Positions 23,728 through 32,900 of a stretch of DNA of 50,266 nucleotides are shown in pieces (position 1 is the stretch's first letter; every line of letters starts with the position of its first letter). The notes under the pieces were generated by a model. The model did not search any database. It was given only the letters and a program-made list of their open reading frames with translations, and was not told where the DNA came from. The position numbers and the translations under genes were made by a program. The stretch lies in IMG/VR virus record IMGVR_UViG_3300031626_000004, positions 1 through 50,266 of that record; one strand, 5' to 3'. Origin of the DNA: a virus.

Positions 23728-24720
23728 TTAACCAAACATGCCCGATTTGCCTAGACTATATAGACCTCCGGCCAATCCTGCAAACTGTGATACGGGGCTA
23801 GCACTAGGTTGTTGCTGCGACGTAAACGTAGACTGCGATGTCGGCATGCCTTGGAAGATGTCGGAGTAAAAGCCAAGCTGTTGATATGGCTGCATAGTGT
23901 TTTGATACTGAGTTTGACGCTGCGCATCGAGGACTGCTTGCTGCTGCCCCTGCTCTTGTCCGCCAAAACTGGACAGTGTGTTGATATCGTTCAGGTTTAG
24001 ACCTTGGAAGGCTTCGCCGAGCTTGGCTTGGTTCATGCCCAAGCTGCCGATTCCCTGACCGAGTTGCCCGTACTGTGCCGCGCCAGACTGCATAAGCTGC
24101 GCCCCAGCCATGCCAGCTTGTCCCGCGGCTTGCGCCCGAGCCAATTGCTGTTGTTGTGCTTGGTTATAACCAGACTGGCGTAACCCTGCTGCAGCCCGAG
24201 CTTGGGCGTCGATTGTATTACGTTGCTGCTCTGCGCGTTGGATGCCCTGGCGAGAACCACCGAAAGCGTCTGCCCCAACAGATTGAGCGTCGAGCCCCTG
24301 CTGTTGAATGTTGCTTTGACGCTGAATGTCCTGCATCGTTTGGTCAATAACAGCCTGCTCATACGGGTTCATGTACGCCTGTGCTGCATTTGGGTTTAGA
24401 ATGTTTGCGGCAGTCGTCGATCCGATTTGCCCAGCCGAAGTAATCGATTGCGCCAAGGGGTTAAGCCCAGCCTGCGTTGCAGCGATACCTGTACCAACAC
24501 TGCCCGCCGCACCCTGAAGCATGGGAGCGTAAGAGCCTACACCCTGTTGTGCCAACTGCGTAGCCTGCTGTTGTAAAGGTGTTCGCTCCGCGACATTGTA
24601 TGCCGGAAGAGTGTAATTGTCCTTGCCCAGAGCTTGTGCCCGGTCAAGGATTTCTTTCATGTAGGTTTTCTGCCAATCAGGTAAGTCGGCAATCGAGGTG
24701 CTTGTTACTGTCTCAACCAT
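23728..24720 (-). CDS. Gln/Ala-rich internal virion protein (330 aa)
   Basis: The protein has a folded-looking N-terminal part with IADLPDWQKTYMKEILDRAQ, followed by a long coiled-coil-like region rich in Gln, Ala and Gly (QQQQLARAQAAGQAGMAGAQ) and another conserved block NPYEQAVIDQTMQDIQRQSN. This composition is typical of phage internal or DNA-injection proteins. It is not similar to a recognisable enzyme. Confidence 0.6.
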   Translation of the reverse strand: MVETVTSTSIADLPDWQKTYMKEILDRAQALGKDNYTLPAYNVAERTPLQQQATQLAQQGVGSYAPMLQGAAGSVGTGIAATQAGLNPLAQSITSAGQIGSTTAANILNPNAAQAYMNPYEQAVIDQTMQDIQRQSNIQQQGLDAQSVGADAFGGSRQGIQRAEQQRNTIDAQARAAAGLRQSGYNQAQQQQLARAQAAGQAGMAGAQLMQSGAAQYGQLGQGIGSLGMNQAKLGEAFQGLNLNDINTLSSFGGQEQGQQQAVLDAQRQTQYQNTMQPYQQLGFYSDIFQGMPTSQSTFTSQQQPSASPVSQFAGLAGGLYSLGKSGMFG

Positions 24721-24721
24721 T

Positions 24722-25348
24722 TCAACGGCCTTTCATTTCTGACACTTCAGCAAACATCCTTGCAGCCTCGGCACCTCGTGTTCCATTCGCTGCGCCACCA
24801 AGGCGCATTCCTGCTCGTTTCATATCCCCGTCAGGGTCCATGCGAGCAAGGTCTTTTCCAGATAATATTACTTCGCCGTTGCCCACCGCAATCTGCTCAA
24901 CAGGGCGTCCATTCTGCATGATCTGCCCCGGAATGGAATCGCTGGTCACGGTCCCCGGACCTTGGATCAAGCCTCCCGCTGCAAACTGCGCTAGCCCACC
25001 CTGTGCCAGACCTTGATACACCGGATCCACTTGAGTTGCTTGAGCCGCATTAGCCTGAACGTTTCGGTCATGCGCATCGCGCTCTTCAGCAGTGCTGAAC
25101 GCAGGCGCGTTGCCGTCTGGGCCAGTATAACGAGACTTGTAAAGGTTTCGGTCCCAACCTTCTTGCTGTTCGGGGCCTGCATCCCATTTTGCTTTCCTGG
25201 CGTCCATTGGATCCACTTGGTCTTCTTTGTCGAACAACAGACTCTCTAGCCCTTGAGCCGCGGCTGCGCCCCCAGCAAAGCCTAAAAGGCCCGAGCCAGG
25301 GAGAAAGTAGTTTGCGGCGAGCCCACCAAGAACACTGAGTATGCTCAT
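24722..25348 (-). CDS. Virion-associated protein with hydrophobic N-terminus (208 aa)
   Basis: Residues 1-35 are hydrophobic and Gly/Ala-rich (LGGLAANYFLPGSGLLGFAG), probably membrane-active. The middle and C-terminal parts have Gly-rich turns (AAGGLIQGPGTV) and the segment PVEQIAVGNGEVILS. Position next to other internal proteins suggests a role in DNA delivery. Confidence 0.55.
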   Translation of the reverse strand: MSILSVLGGLAANYFLPGSGLLGFAGGAAAAQGLESLLFDKEDQVDPMDARKAKWDAGPEQQEGWDRNLYKSRYTGPDGNAPAFSTAEERDAHDRNVQANAAQATQVDPVYQGLAQGGLAQFAAGGLIQGPGTVTSDSIPGQIMQNGRPVEQIAVGNGEVILSGKDLARMDPDGDMKRAGMRLGGAANGTRGAEAARMFAEVSEMKGR

Positions 25349-25349
25349 C

Positions 25350-25436
25350 TTACCAAAGACCTCCGCCTAAAGGTGGAAGCGTAATTGGCACAGTAACATC
25401 TTTTTGCTCTGGAGCATTTTCTGGTTTTTCAGTCAT
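25350..25436 (-). CDS. 28-aa peptide between structural genes
   Basis: The ATG at 25436 overlaps the stop of the upstream gene (ATGA), and the stop lies 1 nt before the ATG of the downstream gene. The peptide is Pro-rich and ends PLGGGLW. Its exact fit between two genes supports it being translated, but it may be only a coupling bridge. Confidence 0.45.
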   Translation of the reverse strand: MTEKPENAPEQKDVTVPITLPPLGGGLW

Positions 25437-25687
25437 ACCACTATCCTCAGTTCACCCGTTGCTGTTTTATATACATCATTTTCCACCAAACCTCCAGTAA
25501 TAGCTGCGCCGTTGTTTGCATAAACAGAAAGGCCTGTTAAATTAAGCGTGTCGGCCCTAATTGGCCCCGGATTCTGCAGTTGTTGAGCGTACACAGAAAA
25601 CTGACGTGTAACCTGCGCCGTGTAAGTCTGGCTATACTCCGATGGAGCTTGGGCAAAGAATGGTACAACAGCGTTATTAAACGACAT
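25433..25687 (-). CDS. Small structural protein (84 aa)
   Basis: The product is beta-rich and begins MSFNNAVVPFF. It contains YSQTYTAQVTRQFSVYAQQL and GLSVYANNGAAITGGL. It overlaps the previous gene by one base and the next by 4 nt. Such short beta-strand proteins occur next to tail genes in marine podoviruses. Function is unknown. Confidence 0.55.
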   Translation of the reverse strand: MSFNNAVVPFFAQAPSEYSQTYTAQVTRQFSVYAQQLQNPGPIRADTLNLTGLSVYANNGAAITGGLVENDVYKTATGELRIVV

Positions 25688-27543
25688 TATCTTCTTCCAT
25701 CTGGGCGAATGTCAATACGAGGCGTTCCAAGCCTCCATTGAGTGTTTACTTCATTTGACTCAACCCTCAAAGACACAGATCTACCACGCAACCGGACGTC
25801 GATCTGATTGGTGTACTTCTCCAAAGGAGTGCTGGAAGTTCGAACCGTGTTTCCACTTTCCGTCTGAGTTGTTCCACTGCCAGGGTACGTCCGTGCGTTT
25901 AAAGTGAACGTGACCAAAGGAGTTCCAGTGGAGTTCCTGAAACCTACGTCTGGGATAATCCGTTTCACCGACATAAACTGATCGCCGTCTCCAACATCAA
26001 TGCCACTGGATTCAACAAAACTGTTAAGCGGGCTTGGCGGGTTAGTGCTCCCGTCTGATATACCGTTCTCTTGGAAGTAGATGTTGCCGTCAGGAGATGC
26101 AGCGATAGGGAACCCAGACACGCCCCCTGCGTCCCAAGCAGTCCTGTCCAAAGATCCAAAAAACCAAGTGTTGTCAGAGTAGTTAAAGGCGACATATCGG
26201 TCGTTGGCTTCACTATTAGCAGATGGGTAGAACCACCAGACCTCATTAAATTCACTGTTGCTGCCTGCAGTAACCTTACTCAGCTGGGAAGTGTTTACAT
26301 TGTCGAAGACAAACTCCTCCACAGGGCACGGTATAATACTTACGTTACCATCATACCGATAGAACACGTCGTTCCCCATCCAGTAGACAGCATCGCCAAC
26401 AGCTACCGCTGCGTTCTGACCCAGGATCGAGGTGTTGGTAGAGACTTCCGCCAAACCAAACGTAAATGGAGGCCCAATATACTGCATGGCGCTAACTGAT
26501 CTATCGGTGAATACGACGACCTGTTGTTTTGTCTGGATAGCAGCCACAATTTCGGATCCAGAGCCAACACGAAGTTCCCCCGCAGTGTTGGTAGCCAAAG
26601 CGTTCCAAACAGTGAAGCTCTCTTGGGTAGAGAACCGTATAGTTAGGGGGTCTAAGTTTCCGGGGTCGCCTTCTGGATCACACCCGAAGGCCAATACGTG
26701 GCGATCTCGTTCAGAAACCAACACAATATTAGCTACTTGGGGTTGGGCGCTGCCACTTATACTGGTGATATTTACAGCCCTAGCTCCGGTGCCTGCAGAA
26801 GTATTCCAGTAGTATATAGCACCCCCACGAATGTTAGCGAGTAAGTCCTCGCCGAAGTTATCCATAGACCAAAGGCGGACGTTCGCACCGGGAACAGTAA
26901 CGTCTGCGGCAGAACCCCACGTACCGCGACTCCAAACACCCGCCCCCCAGCCACTACCCGCTGCAGCTGCATCTAGTCCGGTATTTATTTGGTACGTGCC
27001 AACAGTGTTCGTCCCGCCGTTCCCTGTGTCCGAGGCGTTTGCGGTTGCCGTAGCTGTAATAGTGTACGAATTGTCATTCACAAGAGATGTGACTTGGTAT
27101 TCTTGGTTCAGTACTGTAGCGGTAATAGCCCCACCAAGGCTCACTGCACCGGAAAATGTAACAAAATCGTCTAATACGCAGCCGTGGGCTGTATCAGCCA
27201 CGGTAATAGTAGCACTGCCGTTTGTCGCGGCAAACGTAACATCCCCGGCGCTCGTAACCAAGCGTATCGGAGTAATATCTACAGGGAGAGCGCCGTCCAC
27301 AATATACAGCTTTAAAGACGTGCCCGCAGCGACATACCGCGTACCCGTCAGGGAAGTCCAAGTATGTAGGTCACGGCAAGTGCCGAGCATTGTGGTTGAA
27401 GTTAAGCGTGTCCACCCACCTATTGTCTCAGGCAGGCCTAAACGAAACCGTATCTTGTCGCCGTCACGCCACCCACCTTCGTTGGTGTAATCTGTCGTGT
27501 CCCGTACAAGGCCTGGTCGGAACTGGAGCTTTTGTAGTGGCAT
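25687..27543 (-). CDS. Large beta-rich tail/neck protein (618 aa)
   Basis: The N-terminus (LQFRPGLVRDTTDYTNEGGW) followed by KIRFRLGLPETIGGW is characteristic of a large structural protein found in many marine podoviruses. The rest is a series of short beta segments, possibly a propeller: repeated WNT, VVFTDRSVSAMQYIG and DRYVAFNYSDNTWFFGSLD. Its role may be a tail-hub or DNA-stabilising neck protein, comparable in position to P22 gp10. I cannot be more specific from sequence alone. Confidence 0.65.
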   Translation of the reverse strand: MPLQKLQFRPGLVRDTTDYTNEGGWRDGDKIRFRLGLPETIGGWTRLTSTTMLGTCRDLHTWTSLTGTRYVAAGTSLKLYIVDGALPVDITPIRLVTSAGDVTFAATNGSATITVADTAHGCVLDDFVTFSGAVSLGGAITATVLNQEYQVTSLVNDNSYTITATATANASDTGNGGTNTVGTYQINTGLDAAAAGSGWGAGVWSRGTWGSAADVTVPGANVRLWSMDNFGEDLLANIRGGAIYYWNTSAGTGARAVNITSISGSAQPQVANIVLVSERDRHVLAFGCDPEGDPGNLDPLTIRFSTQESFTVWNALATNTAGELRVGSGSEIVAAIQTKQQVVVFTDRSVSAMQYIGPPFTFGLAEVSTNTSILGQNAAVAVGDAVYWMGNDVFYRYDGNVSIIPCPVEEFVFDNVNTSQLSKVTAGSNSEFNEVWWFYPSANSEANDRYVAFNYSDNTWFFGSLDRTAWDAGGVSGFPIAASPDGNIYFQENGISDGSTNPPSPLNSFVESSGIDVGDGDQFMSVKRIIPDVGFRNSTGTPLVTFTLNARTYPGSGTTQTESGNTVRTSSTPLEKYTNQIDVRLRGRSVSLRVESNEVNTQWRLGTPRIDIRPDGRR

Positions 27544-27565
27544 TTAGAAACCTCCAACGGGGTGA

Positions 27566-28429
27566 TTACGAGATGGTTCCAGAATTGGTATTTACGTTGC
27601 CGAGAGCGGTTAAGTTGCCTGAACTGTCTACACGAAGAACATTTACGCCGTTATAGGCAAAAGTTAAATTTACTCCAGACGCCGTTACGGTCCAGCTTTG
27701 GGTGCCGCCTGTAACGGTTAGAGGCGAAACGAACGTAGGAGCAGTGCTAATATTGTCAATCTGAGTCTGGATGGCAGAGGTTACACCATCAACATAGTTT
27801 AGCTCCGCCGTGGTAGCCGTAACACCGTCAAGGATGTTTAGCTCCGCAGTGGTAGCCGTAACCCCATCAAGGATGTTTAATTCGGCTGTTGTAGCCGTAA
27901 CTCCATCAAGGATGTTAAGCTCTGCTGTCGTAGCCGTAACACCGTCTAGGATGTTTAGCTCTGCAGCGGTAGACGTGACTGTGGTGCCGCCGATAATCAG
28001 GGAACCTAAGTCCAAAGAACCCGTAACATCAGTGACCACTGCGCCAGAACCCGCACCATCGCAGAAGATTATCTTTGTTGTGCCCGTTACCACGCTGACA
28101 CTCGCGCCAGAACCCTGCGTAAAAGTAGCTGTCTGCCCACTACCGTTCTTAACAATGTAGATGTGTTGAGCATCGTTGGGGGAGATCGTTACCGTATTGG
28201 TTCCAGAAGGAGAGCCGCCAAGTACTAATACGTTGTAATGTCCGTCTGAGGCTGCGCCGTCAGTAGTAGTCAGCGTATGGGTTGTGCCAGATAAAGTAAT
28301 TGCACCAACGCCGTTGGTTAGACGATCAATTATCGTCATGTTGTCGTTTACGGTGTTGCCCCATGTAGCGGACTGTTCACCGTTAGCAGGTAGTTCTAGG
28401 CCCGCGTTTCCTGTATATGTACTAGGCAT
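27566..28429 (-). CDS. Fibre protein with 13-aa repeats (287 aa)
   Basis: The N-terminal domain (TYTGNAGLELPANGEQSATW, residues 3-22) is a known start for phage fibre proteins. It is followed by a beta-rich middle and five tandem 13-residue units TAELNILDGVTAT, the fifth with LNYVDGVT. The C-terminal part is a short beta-rich domain with VNLTFAYNGVNVLRVDSSGN. It probably forms a trimeric fibre shaft, with the repeats giving length. Confidence 0.75.
   Translation of the reverse strand: MPSTYTGNAGLELPANGEQSATWGNTVNDNMTIIDRLTNGVGAITLSGTTHTLTTTDGAASDGHYNVLVLGGSPSGTNTVTISPNDAQHIYIVKNGSGQTATFTQGSGASVSVVTGTTKIIFCDGAGSGAVVTDVTGSLDLGSLIIGGTTVTSTAAELNILDGVTATTAELNILDGVTATTAELNILDGVTATTAELNILDGVTATTAELNYVDGVTSAIQTQIDNISTAPTFVSPLTVTGGTQSWTVTASGVNLTFAYNGVNVLRVDSSGNLTALGNVNTNSGTIS
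27780..27975 (-). repeat. 39-nt tandem repeat in the fibre gene
   Basis: Five tandem units of 39 nt encode the 13-aa TAELNILDGVTAT repeat. The four central units are nearly identical, with synonymous differences, so the array is not a very recent expansion but could still change copy number. Confidence 0.85.
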
Positions 28430-28438
28430 AAATCACCC

Positions 28439-29071
28439 TCATGCTGCTATCGGCGTCCAAATGGTACCGGGGTTAGGAACGACAGGCCCCCATACAACCG
28501 GATTACCGACCTGACCTTGAGCCGCTACTCCAATAGGGATGACGATTGCCGACCCTGTAATTGATACGGAGTTTACCGCACCTGTACCAAAAACTCCAGT
28601 GGTAACTGCGCCAGCGCCAGCGTCTACGGTTACACCGTTAACAGAACCAGTGCCTGCTACGCCAGTAATAGAGAACGTAGCAGTGCCTACGACTGTAACG
28701 TCGTTAATTGCGCCTGTGGCTTGGACACCCGTTGGGCTAATAACCGAGGCGTTAATAACAGTCACACTACCAACAGAACCCGTAGCTGCGATACCTGTGA
28801 CTGCGGCCCCTGCGCCAGCTTGGGCTACAACGGTGCCAACCAAGCCGTTTAGCTGATCCATGGTAAATGTAGCTATAGCACCGCCGTCTACTGTAACGCC
28901 GTTGCTTGATGCAGTGCCTTCAACAGAGCCGAGGGTTAGGCCACTTTGATTGCCCGTAACCAGCACGGTGCCTATAGCGCCAGTGCCTACTGACCCCGTA
29001 GGGATGAGCAGCTGCGCTCCACTACCAAAGTCGGCTAACGCAGCGCCAGCATAAGGGGCAAAACCTAGCAT
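28439..29071 (-). CDS. Repeat-rich virion adhesin-like protein (210 aa)
   Basis: The protein is built of about six degenerate 22-residue units of the form TGVxGTGxVNxVTVxxxAxxx (for example TGVAGTGSVNGVTVDAGAG). This is a regular Val/Gly/Thr pattern suggestive of a beta-solenoid or beta-helix. Proteins with this unit are seen in marine phage structural clusters. No enzymatic motif is evident. It may be a surface or tail decoration. Confidence 0.65.
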   Translation of the reverse strand: MLGFAPYAGAALADFGSGAQLLIPTGSVGTGAIGTVLVTGNQSGLTLGSVEGTASSNGVTVDGGAIATFTMDQLNGLVGTVVAQAGAGAAVTGIAATGSVGSVTVINASVISPTGVQATGAINDVTVVGTATFSITGVAGTGSVNGVTVDAGAGAVTTGVFGTGAVNSVSITGSAIVIPIGVAAQGQVGNPVVWGPVVPNPGTIWTPIAA

Positions 29072-29111
29072 ATTATGTGGCCTCCTCCGGCTGTAGCGTT
29101 ATCCGTGTGGT

Positions 29112-29150
29112 GCCGCCTGCGCAGTTGAGTAGCGCAGGCGGCGTGTTTTT
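29112..29150 (+). terminator. Perfect hairpin with T-tract on the plus strand
   Basis: An 11-bp perfect stem (GCCGCCTGCGC at 29112-29122, GCGCAGGCGGC at 29132-29142) with a 9-nt loop is followed by GTGTTTTT. It looks like an intrinsic terminator reading plus, although both neighbouring genes are on the minus strand. On the minus strand it has no T-tract, so it could stop antisense transcription or act as an RNA processing or stabilising hairpin. Confidence 0.55.
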
Positions 29151-30216
29151 AAGTCTCGTAGCGCACTAAAATTCTTGCGCCTCTTGCTGTAAAAATCGCT
29201 GCATTTGTGGTTGTGTTCTGGGCCGCATGGTATAAATTCGTGGAGGCAAACTTGGCGTCTGGAGCTGTCAAGAGAAAATCGCCAGCAGAGCCGGATACAC
29301 TCTGCCCAAAACCTCCCGGTGTACCCCCATTTGCAAAAATAAATCCGCCCGACCCATAAGTGCCAGAGTCTGCAGCGAAATTTTGATTAGTTACTTGCTT
29401 GTACGTCCAAGTAGAGCCAAGGTTTGTGCTAGAACCAACCCAACCACTTTGCCCAGCCTTGACCCATTTGCCGTTGCCATATGCTATTTGATACCAATTG
29501 GGGGTTCCGCCGGGTGCGTTCTTAGCCCCCAAGTCTGTCCATGTCGCACCGTTATCCGTACTCTTTATAATTCTATTAAGTGCCACTCCCAGCCAATTAT
29601 TTCCCCCGTCATTAGCGGCATCATCGAGAAGATAACCCGCTCCAGCGGGGTTTGTTGGCTGGGACCAAGAAACACCGTCATTAGTGCTTCTAAATATGTA
29701 TTGATCTCGATATCCACCTATAAAAACGCCATTGCCATAATTTATAGAACACCAATCACCGCCAGCTCCGCCAGCGCCACTATAGCTTGGGGCCACGCTT
29801 GCCCAACTTCCCCCCAGATTTGTGCTTCTGGCTATTTTACCGTTATTACATGCAGCGACAAAGGTTCCGTTACCACTGGCGGCAAGGCCGCCCCTAGCGT
29901 ATTGGATATCGGTATCATGAGCGTTTTCTACCCAAGATTTTCCTGTACCATCTGCTGATTTCCAACTAGCGCCTTGGCTAGTGCCCCAGTCCACGGTAAC
30001 AAATTTATCCTCGCTCGCATCGTATGCTATATGACCCGGGCTTTGACCAGCATCGGCATTCAATATATAGGGCACATAAGTAGACCCATACGCAATACCA
30101 CCACCGCCAACGCCGCCCGCATTAAGGGTCGCCACCGTAGTCGCATCAACAGACGCGATGTTGGTCAACTCTCGCGAGTTACCTATCACCTGTGTGCCGT
30201 TTACCTGTATAGCCAT
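29149..30216 (-). CDS. Fibre/receptor-binding protein with Asp-box (BNR) repeats
   Basis: The 355-aa protein begins with a standard fibre-type N-terminus (MAIQVNGTQVIGNSRELTNI) and then has at least four Asp-boxes: RSTNLGGSW, RSTNDGVSW, KSTDNGATW and SSTNLGSTW. These mark a sialidase-type beta-propeller, with blades of about 45-60 residues. Such propellers bind or cut glycans. I do not see the arginine triad of sialidases clearly, so I favour a carbohydrate-binding or surface-recognition role. It is the most plausible receptor-binding gene besides the S74 fibre. Confidence 0.8.
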   Translation of the reverse strand: MAIQVNGTQVIGNSRELTNIASVDATTVATLNAGGVGGGGIAYGSTYVPYILNADAGQSPGHIAYDASEDKFVTVDWGTSQGASWKSADGTGKSWVENAHDTDIQYARGGLAASGNGTFVAACNNGKIARSTNLGGSWASVAPSYSGAGGAGGDWCSINYGNGVFIGGYRDQYIFRSTNDGVSWSQPTNPAGAGYLLDDAANDGGNNWLGVALNRIIKSTDNGATWTDLGAKNAPGGTPNWYQIAYGNGKWVKAGQSGWVGSSTNLGSTWTYKQVTNQNFAADSGTYGSGGFIFANGGTPGGFGQSVSGSAGDFLLTAPDAKFASTNLYHAAQNTTTNAAIFTARGARILVRYET

Positions 30217-30234
30217 CTTCGTATTCCTCTACTA

Positions 30235-32877
30235 TTAGCCGTTAAGTTTTGCCGTCAGCGCGTCGATCTGCGCCTGCTGCTCTTTGATTGCCTCTATCAA
30301 AAGGCCCACCATGTTGCCGTACTGCACGGTCAAGTGACCTTCGCCACCCTCCTGCACTAGCTCCGGCATAACCTTCTGCACCTCTTGGGCGATGACGCCA
30401 GAGGACTTCTGGTCGTTGTGCTTAAACGTAAACATATACCCGCCGAGTTGCTGCACCTTCTCAAGTGCGTTCTCGATTGGCTTGATGTCCTTCTTGGTAT
30501 TGCGGTCAGATGTGGTGTTGAATGTAGCAGCTTGCATCGTGCCGCCAGTTAGGATGCCCTTGTCAGAGTAGGAACGCACCCAAGAGGTGTCCTGCATAAA
30601 CCAGCCGCCACCGTAGGTCGCCCAGTAGATACCCGTAGCGCCATTAGCATAGAACCAGCCGTTTGCAGTGACGCGGGAAAACGTAGGGCTGTCGCCAGTG
30701 CTCAACGCTTGGTTTGCTGTGAAAGTAGTGTACCCAGCGCCGTTAGTCAGCTGGTTGGTGTTCGTTACATTGGTTGCACCATTAGCTACGTTTAGAAGTG
30801 TACGAGCCTTAGCGGCTGTGTAAGAACGCCCGTAGGTGTCACTACCATTAGTACCTGTAAACATACCCATCGCAGAGCTATCGCCGCTTGTTGCGAAAGT
30901 CCCGGTACCGTTGAAGTAGCTAGAAAAAATATAACCACCGCTATTACGTTGCACAACTGTGCTGGTACTTTCGCCTGCTGATACCGTGTAAGGGAAGCTG
31001 TAGTTGTTAGCTGAAGTGGCTATGGTATCTAGCTTCGATCCATCTACTGAAACATTTCGGCCATCGAACGTGGAGTTGGTGGTTATAGCGCCTGTCATGG
31101 CACCGCCGCCCAAAGGTAACTTAGTGCTGTCCGCAACGGTTATGTTAGCAGCGCCGTTAAACGATACCCCGTTAATAGTACGGGCTGTAGCCAGCGTAGT
31201 AGCCGTTGAGGCGTTCCCCGATAGAGCCGCTGTGACTGTGCCTGCGGAGAAGTTACCCGAACCGTCTCGGGCTACAACCTTTGAGGCTGTGTTGGCGTTT
31301 GTGGCGTCTACACCAAGAGTGAGAGCAGTGCCCTCAGAAGCCGAGCCGCCACCTGTCAGGTATGAACCGTTAGCAACAGACTGGACGTAGTTTCCGGTCG
31401 TGTCGGTCCCTAGAGCAACAGAGTTCGCTTGGATCGTAGCAGTGCCAGTGACGTTGCCAGACCCGTCAAACGAGGCTGAAGTCCAAACCACATCGCCTGT
31501 CATTCCGATTGTTCGGCCAGTAGCTAACGCGGTGGCTGTCGAAGCATTACCGCTCAAGGCACCTGTAACCGTACCCGCGCTAAAGTTACCTGATCCGTCC
31601 CGGGCAACAATAGTCGAAGCAGTGTTGGCGTTCGTCGCATTGGACGTAACTGTAAAAGTCCCGCCTTCGCTGGACACCGAGCCAGAGATACCCGTGCCTG
31701 AAGTAGCGCCCGCAGTAACATAGTTACCTGTAGTATCTGTGCCCAGTGCAACAGAGTTCGGCTGAATCGCAGCGGTCCCCGTAACATTACCTGTGCCGTC
31801 AAACGAAGCTGAAGTCCAAACTACGTCGCCTGTCATGCCGATGGTGCGGCCTGTAGCTAACGCAGTGGCCGAAGAAACCGGAGTGACTAAGGAGAACTCA
31901 GTGCCCGATATCGAAAGGCCTGTACCAGCAGTGTATATTGGGGCGTCAGAGACTAGCGCAAAAACAATGTTTGTTGTACCAAAAGTAATAACACCTGTTG
32001 TGGTCATCACGTCAAGCTCACCACCGTGAGCCGTACCCTCAGTAATGAAGAACGCATCGCCTTCACCCAAGGTATCTGGATCACTTGGGGCGTAGGAATC
32101 AGCGTCTGTAGCTCGGGTAAGAACCCAGTTTGTACTAGCAGAACCTACTGTAGTGACGGTATAGACCCCGTTGTGCGCTTGGTTTGTTTGAAGCTGAACC
32201 ATGACGCGGTTGGTTGCGCTAAGAGTAACGCCGTCAACAACTATAGCCGCTTGGGTACCTGCGTTAGTCAGTGTTGCACCAACTCCGCTCGAACCGTTGC
32301 TATAGGTAGCATTGAGGTTTGCAGTTGTTTCAGCCCGGCAAGGCTGGTGGTAGTGGATACCTGCCGCAGCAATCGTGTCAACATATTGTTTAGTTGCGGA
32401 CTGCAGTGCGATAGTCGGATCAGCGTTGAGGATTAAATTCCCCGACATTGTTCCGCCAGCTTTAGGCAGGGCGGCGTCAGCCGTAACACCATCTGCGGCT
32501 ACATCCCGTCCGTCTACAGTCCCACCGACAACTAGGTTGTTACCGATAGTTACGTTGTTGCTGACATCCTCGACAACCGCTTTTTCAGCGGGGTAGGTCA
32601 GGAAAATATCCTTAGTACCAATACCCCAGTTTACCGCACTGTTTGAGTTAGACGACGACAGGATCGTAGTCCGAGTAATAGAGTTGCCGGAGGTAGCGTA
32701 AGTACCAACCCCGACCTCAAAGTCTACATTGTCAGATATTGCGTAGTACACAGTATCCGTGTTGGACGTGACCGCAGAGAACGCTTGGAAACCAGCGGCA
32801 GCGCCGCCAAGGGCATACGCACCCGTTCCCGTAGAGTTCGTGGTCTCTTTTACGCGGTCAGCTACGATAAACGCCAT
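30235..32877 (-). CDS. Tail fibre with C-terminal S74 chaperone domain (880 aa)
   Basis: The protein starts MAFIVADRVKETT, a common N-terminal particle-binding domain of marine phage fibres. The middle is a long Thr/Gly/Ala-rich shaft with two copies of an about 110-aa unit (starting ATGRTIGMTGDVVW). The C-terminus has the intramolecular chaperone of endosialidase type (peptidase S74): SDRNTKKDI carries the Ser and, five residues on, the Lys of the self-cleaving dyad, followed by SGVIAQEVQKVMPELV and VQYGNMVGLLIEAIKEQQ. The chaperone trimerises the fibre and is then cut off. It is the main fibre candidate. Confidence 0.9.
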   Translation of the reverse strand: MAFIVADRVKETTNSTGTGAYALGGAAAGFQAFSAVTSNTDTVYYAISDNVDFEVGVGTYATSGNSITRTTILSSSNSNSAVNWGIGTKDIFLTYPAEKAVVEDVSNNVTIGNNLVVGGTVDGRDVAADGVTADAALPKAGGTMSGNLILNADPTIALQSATKQYVDTIAAAGIHYHQPCRAETTANLNATYSNGSSGVGATLTNAGTQAAIVVDGVTLSATNRVMVQLQTNQAHNGVYTVTTVGSASTNWVLTRATDADSYAPSDPDTLGEGDAFFITEGTAHGGELDVMTTTGVITFGTTNIVFALVSDAPIYTAGTGLSISGTEFSLVTPVSSATALATGRTIGMTGDVVWTSASFDGTGNVTGTAAIQPNSVALGTDTTGNYVTAGATSGTGISGSVSSEGGTFTVTSNATNANTASTIVARDGSGNFSAGTVTGALSGNASTATALATGRTIGMTGDVVWTSASFDGSGNVTGTATIQANSVALGTDTTGNYVQSVANGSYLTGGGSASEGTALTLGVDATNANTASKVVARDGSGNFSAGTVTAALSGNASTATTLATARTINGVSFNGAANITVADSTKLPLGGGAMTGAITTNSTFDGRNVSVDGSKLDTIATSANNYSFPYTVSAGESTSTVVQRNSGGYIFSSYFNGTGTFATSGDSSAMGMFTGTNGSDTYGRSYTAAKARTLLNVANGATNVTNTNQLTNGAGYTTFTANQALSTGDSPTFSRVTANGWFYANGATGIYWATYGGGWFMQDTSWVRSYSDKGILTGGTMQAATFNTTSDRNTKKDIKPIENALEKVQQLGGYMFTFKHNDQKSSGVIAQEVQKVMPELVQEGGEGHLTVQYGNMVGLLIEAIKEQQAQIDALTAKLNG
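31090..31880 (-). repeat. About 330-nt internal repeats in the S74 fibre shaft
   Basis: Two full copies (about 31545-31880 and about 31210-31545) and one partial copy encode units beginning TALATGRTIGMTGDVVWTSA and ending DGSGNFSAGTVTGALSGNA. Limits are approximate. Confidence 0.75.
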
Positions 32878-32900
32878 GGCTCAGACTCCTCTAAGTAAGT

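Noticed and set aside
16961-25000. Several 100-200-aa frames on the plus strand opposite the large virion genes (for example 20175-20771 and 22797-23129)
   Set aside because: They are in the antisense frame of clearly protein-like genes, are rich in Ser/Arg/Ala as expected from reversed codons, lack ribosome binding sites and show no domain.
26831-27490. A 219-aa plus-strand frame inside the 618-aa tail protein gene
   Set aside because: Low-complexity Val/Pro/Ser composition mirrors the complementary strand and no start signal is present. The minus-strand gene is convincing.
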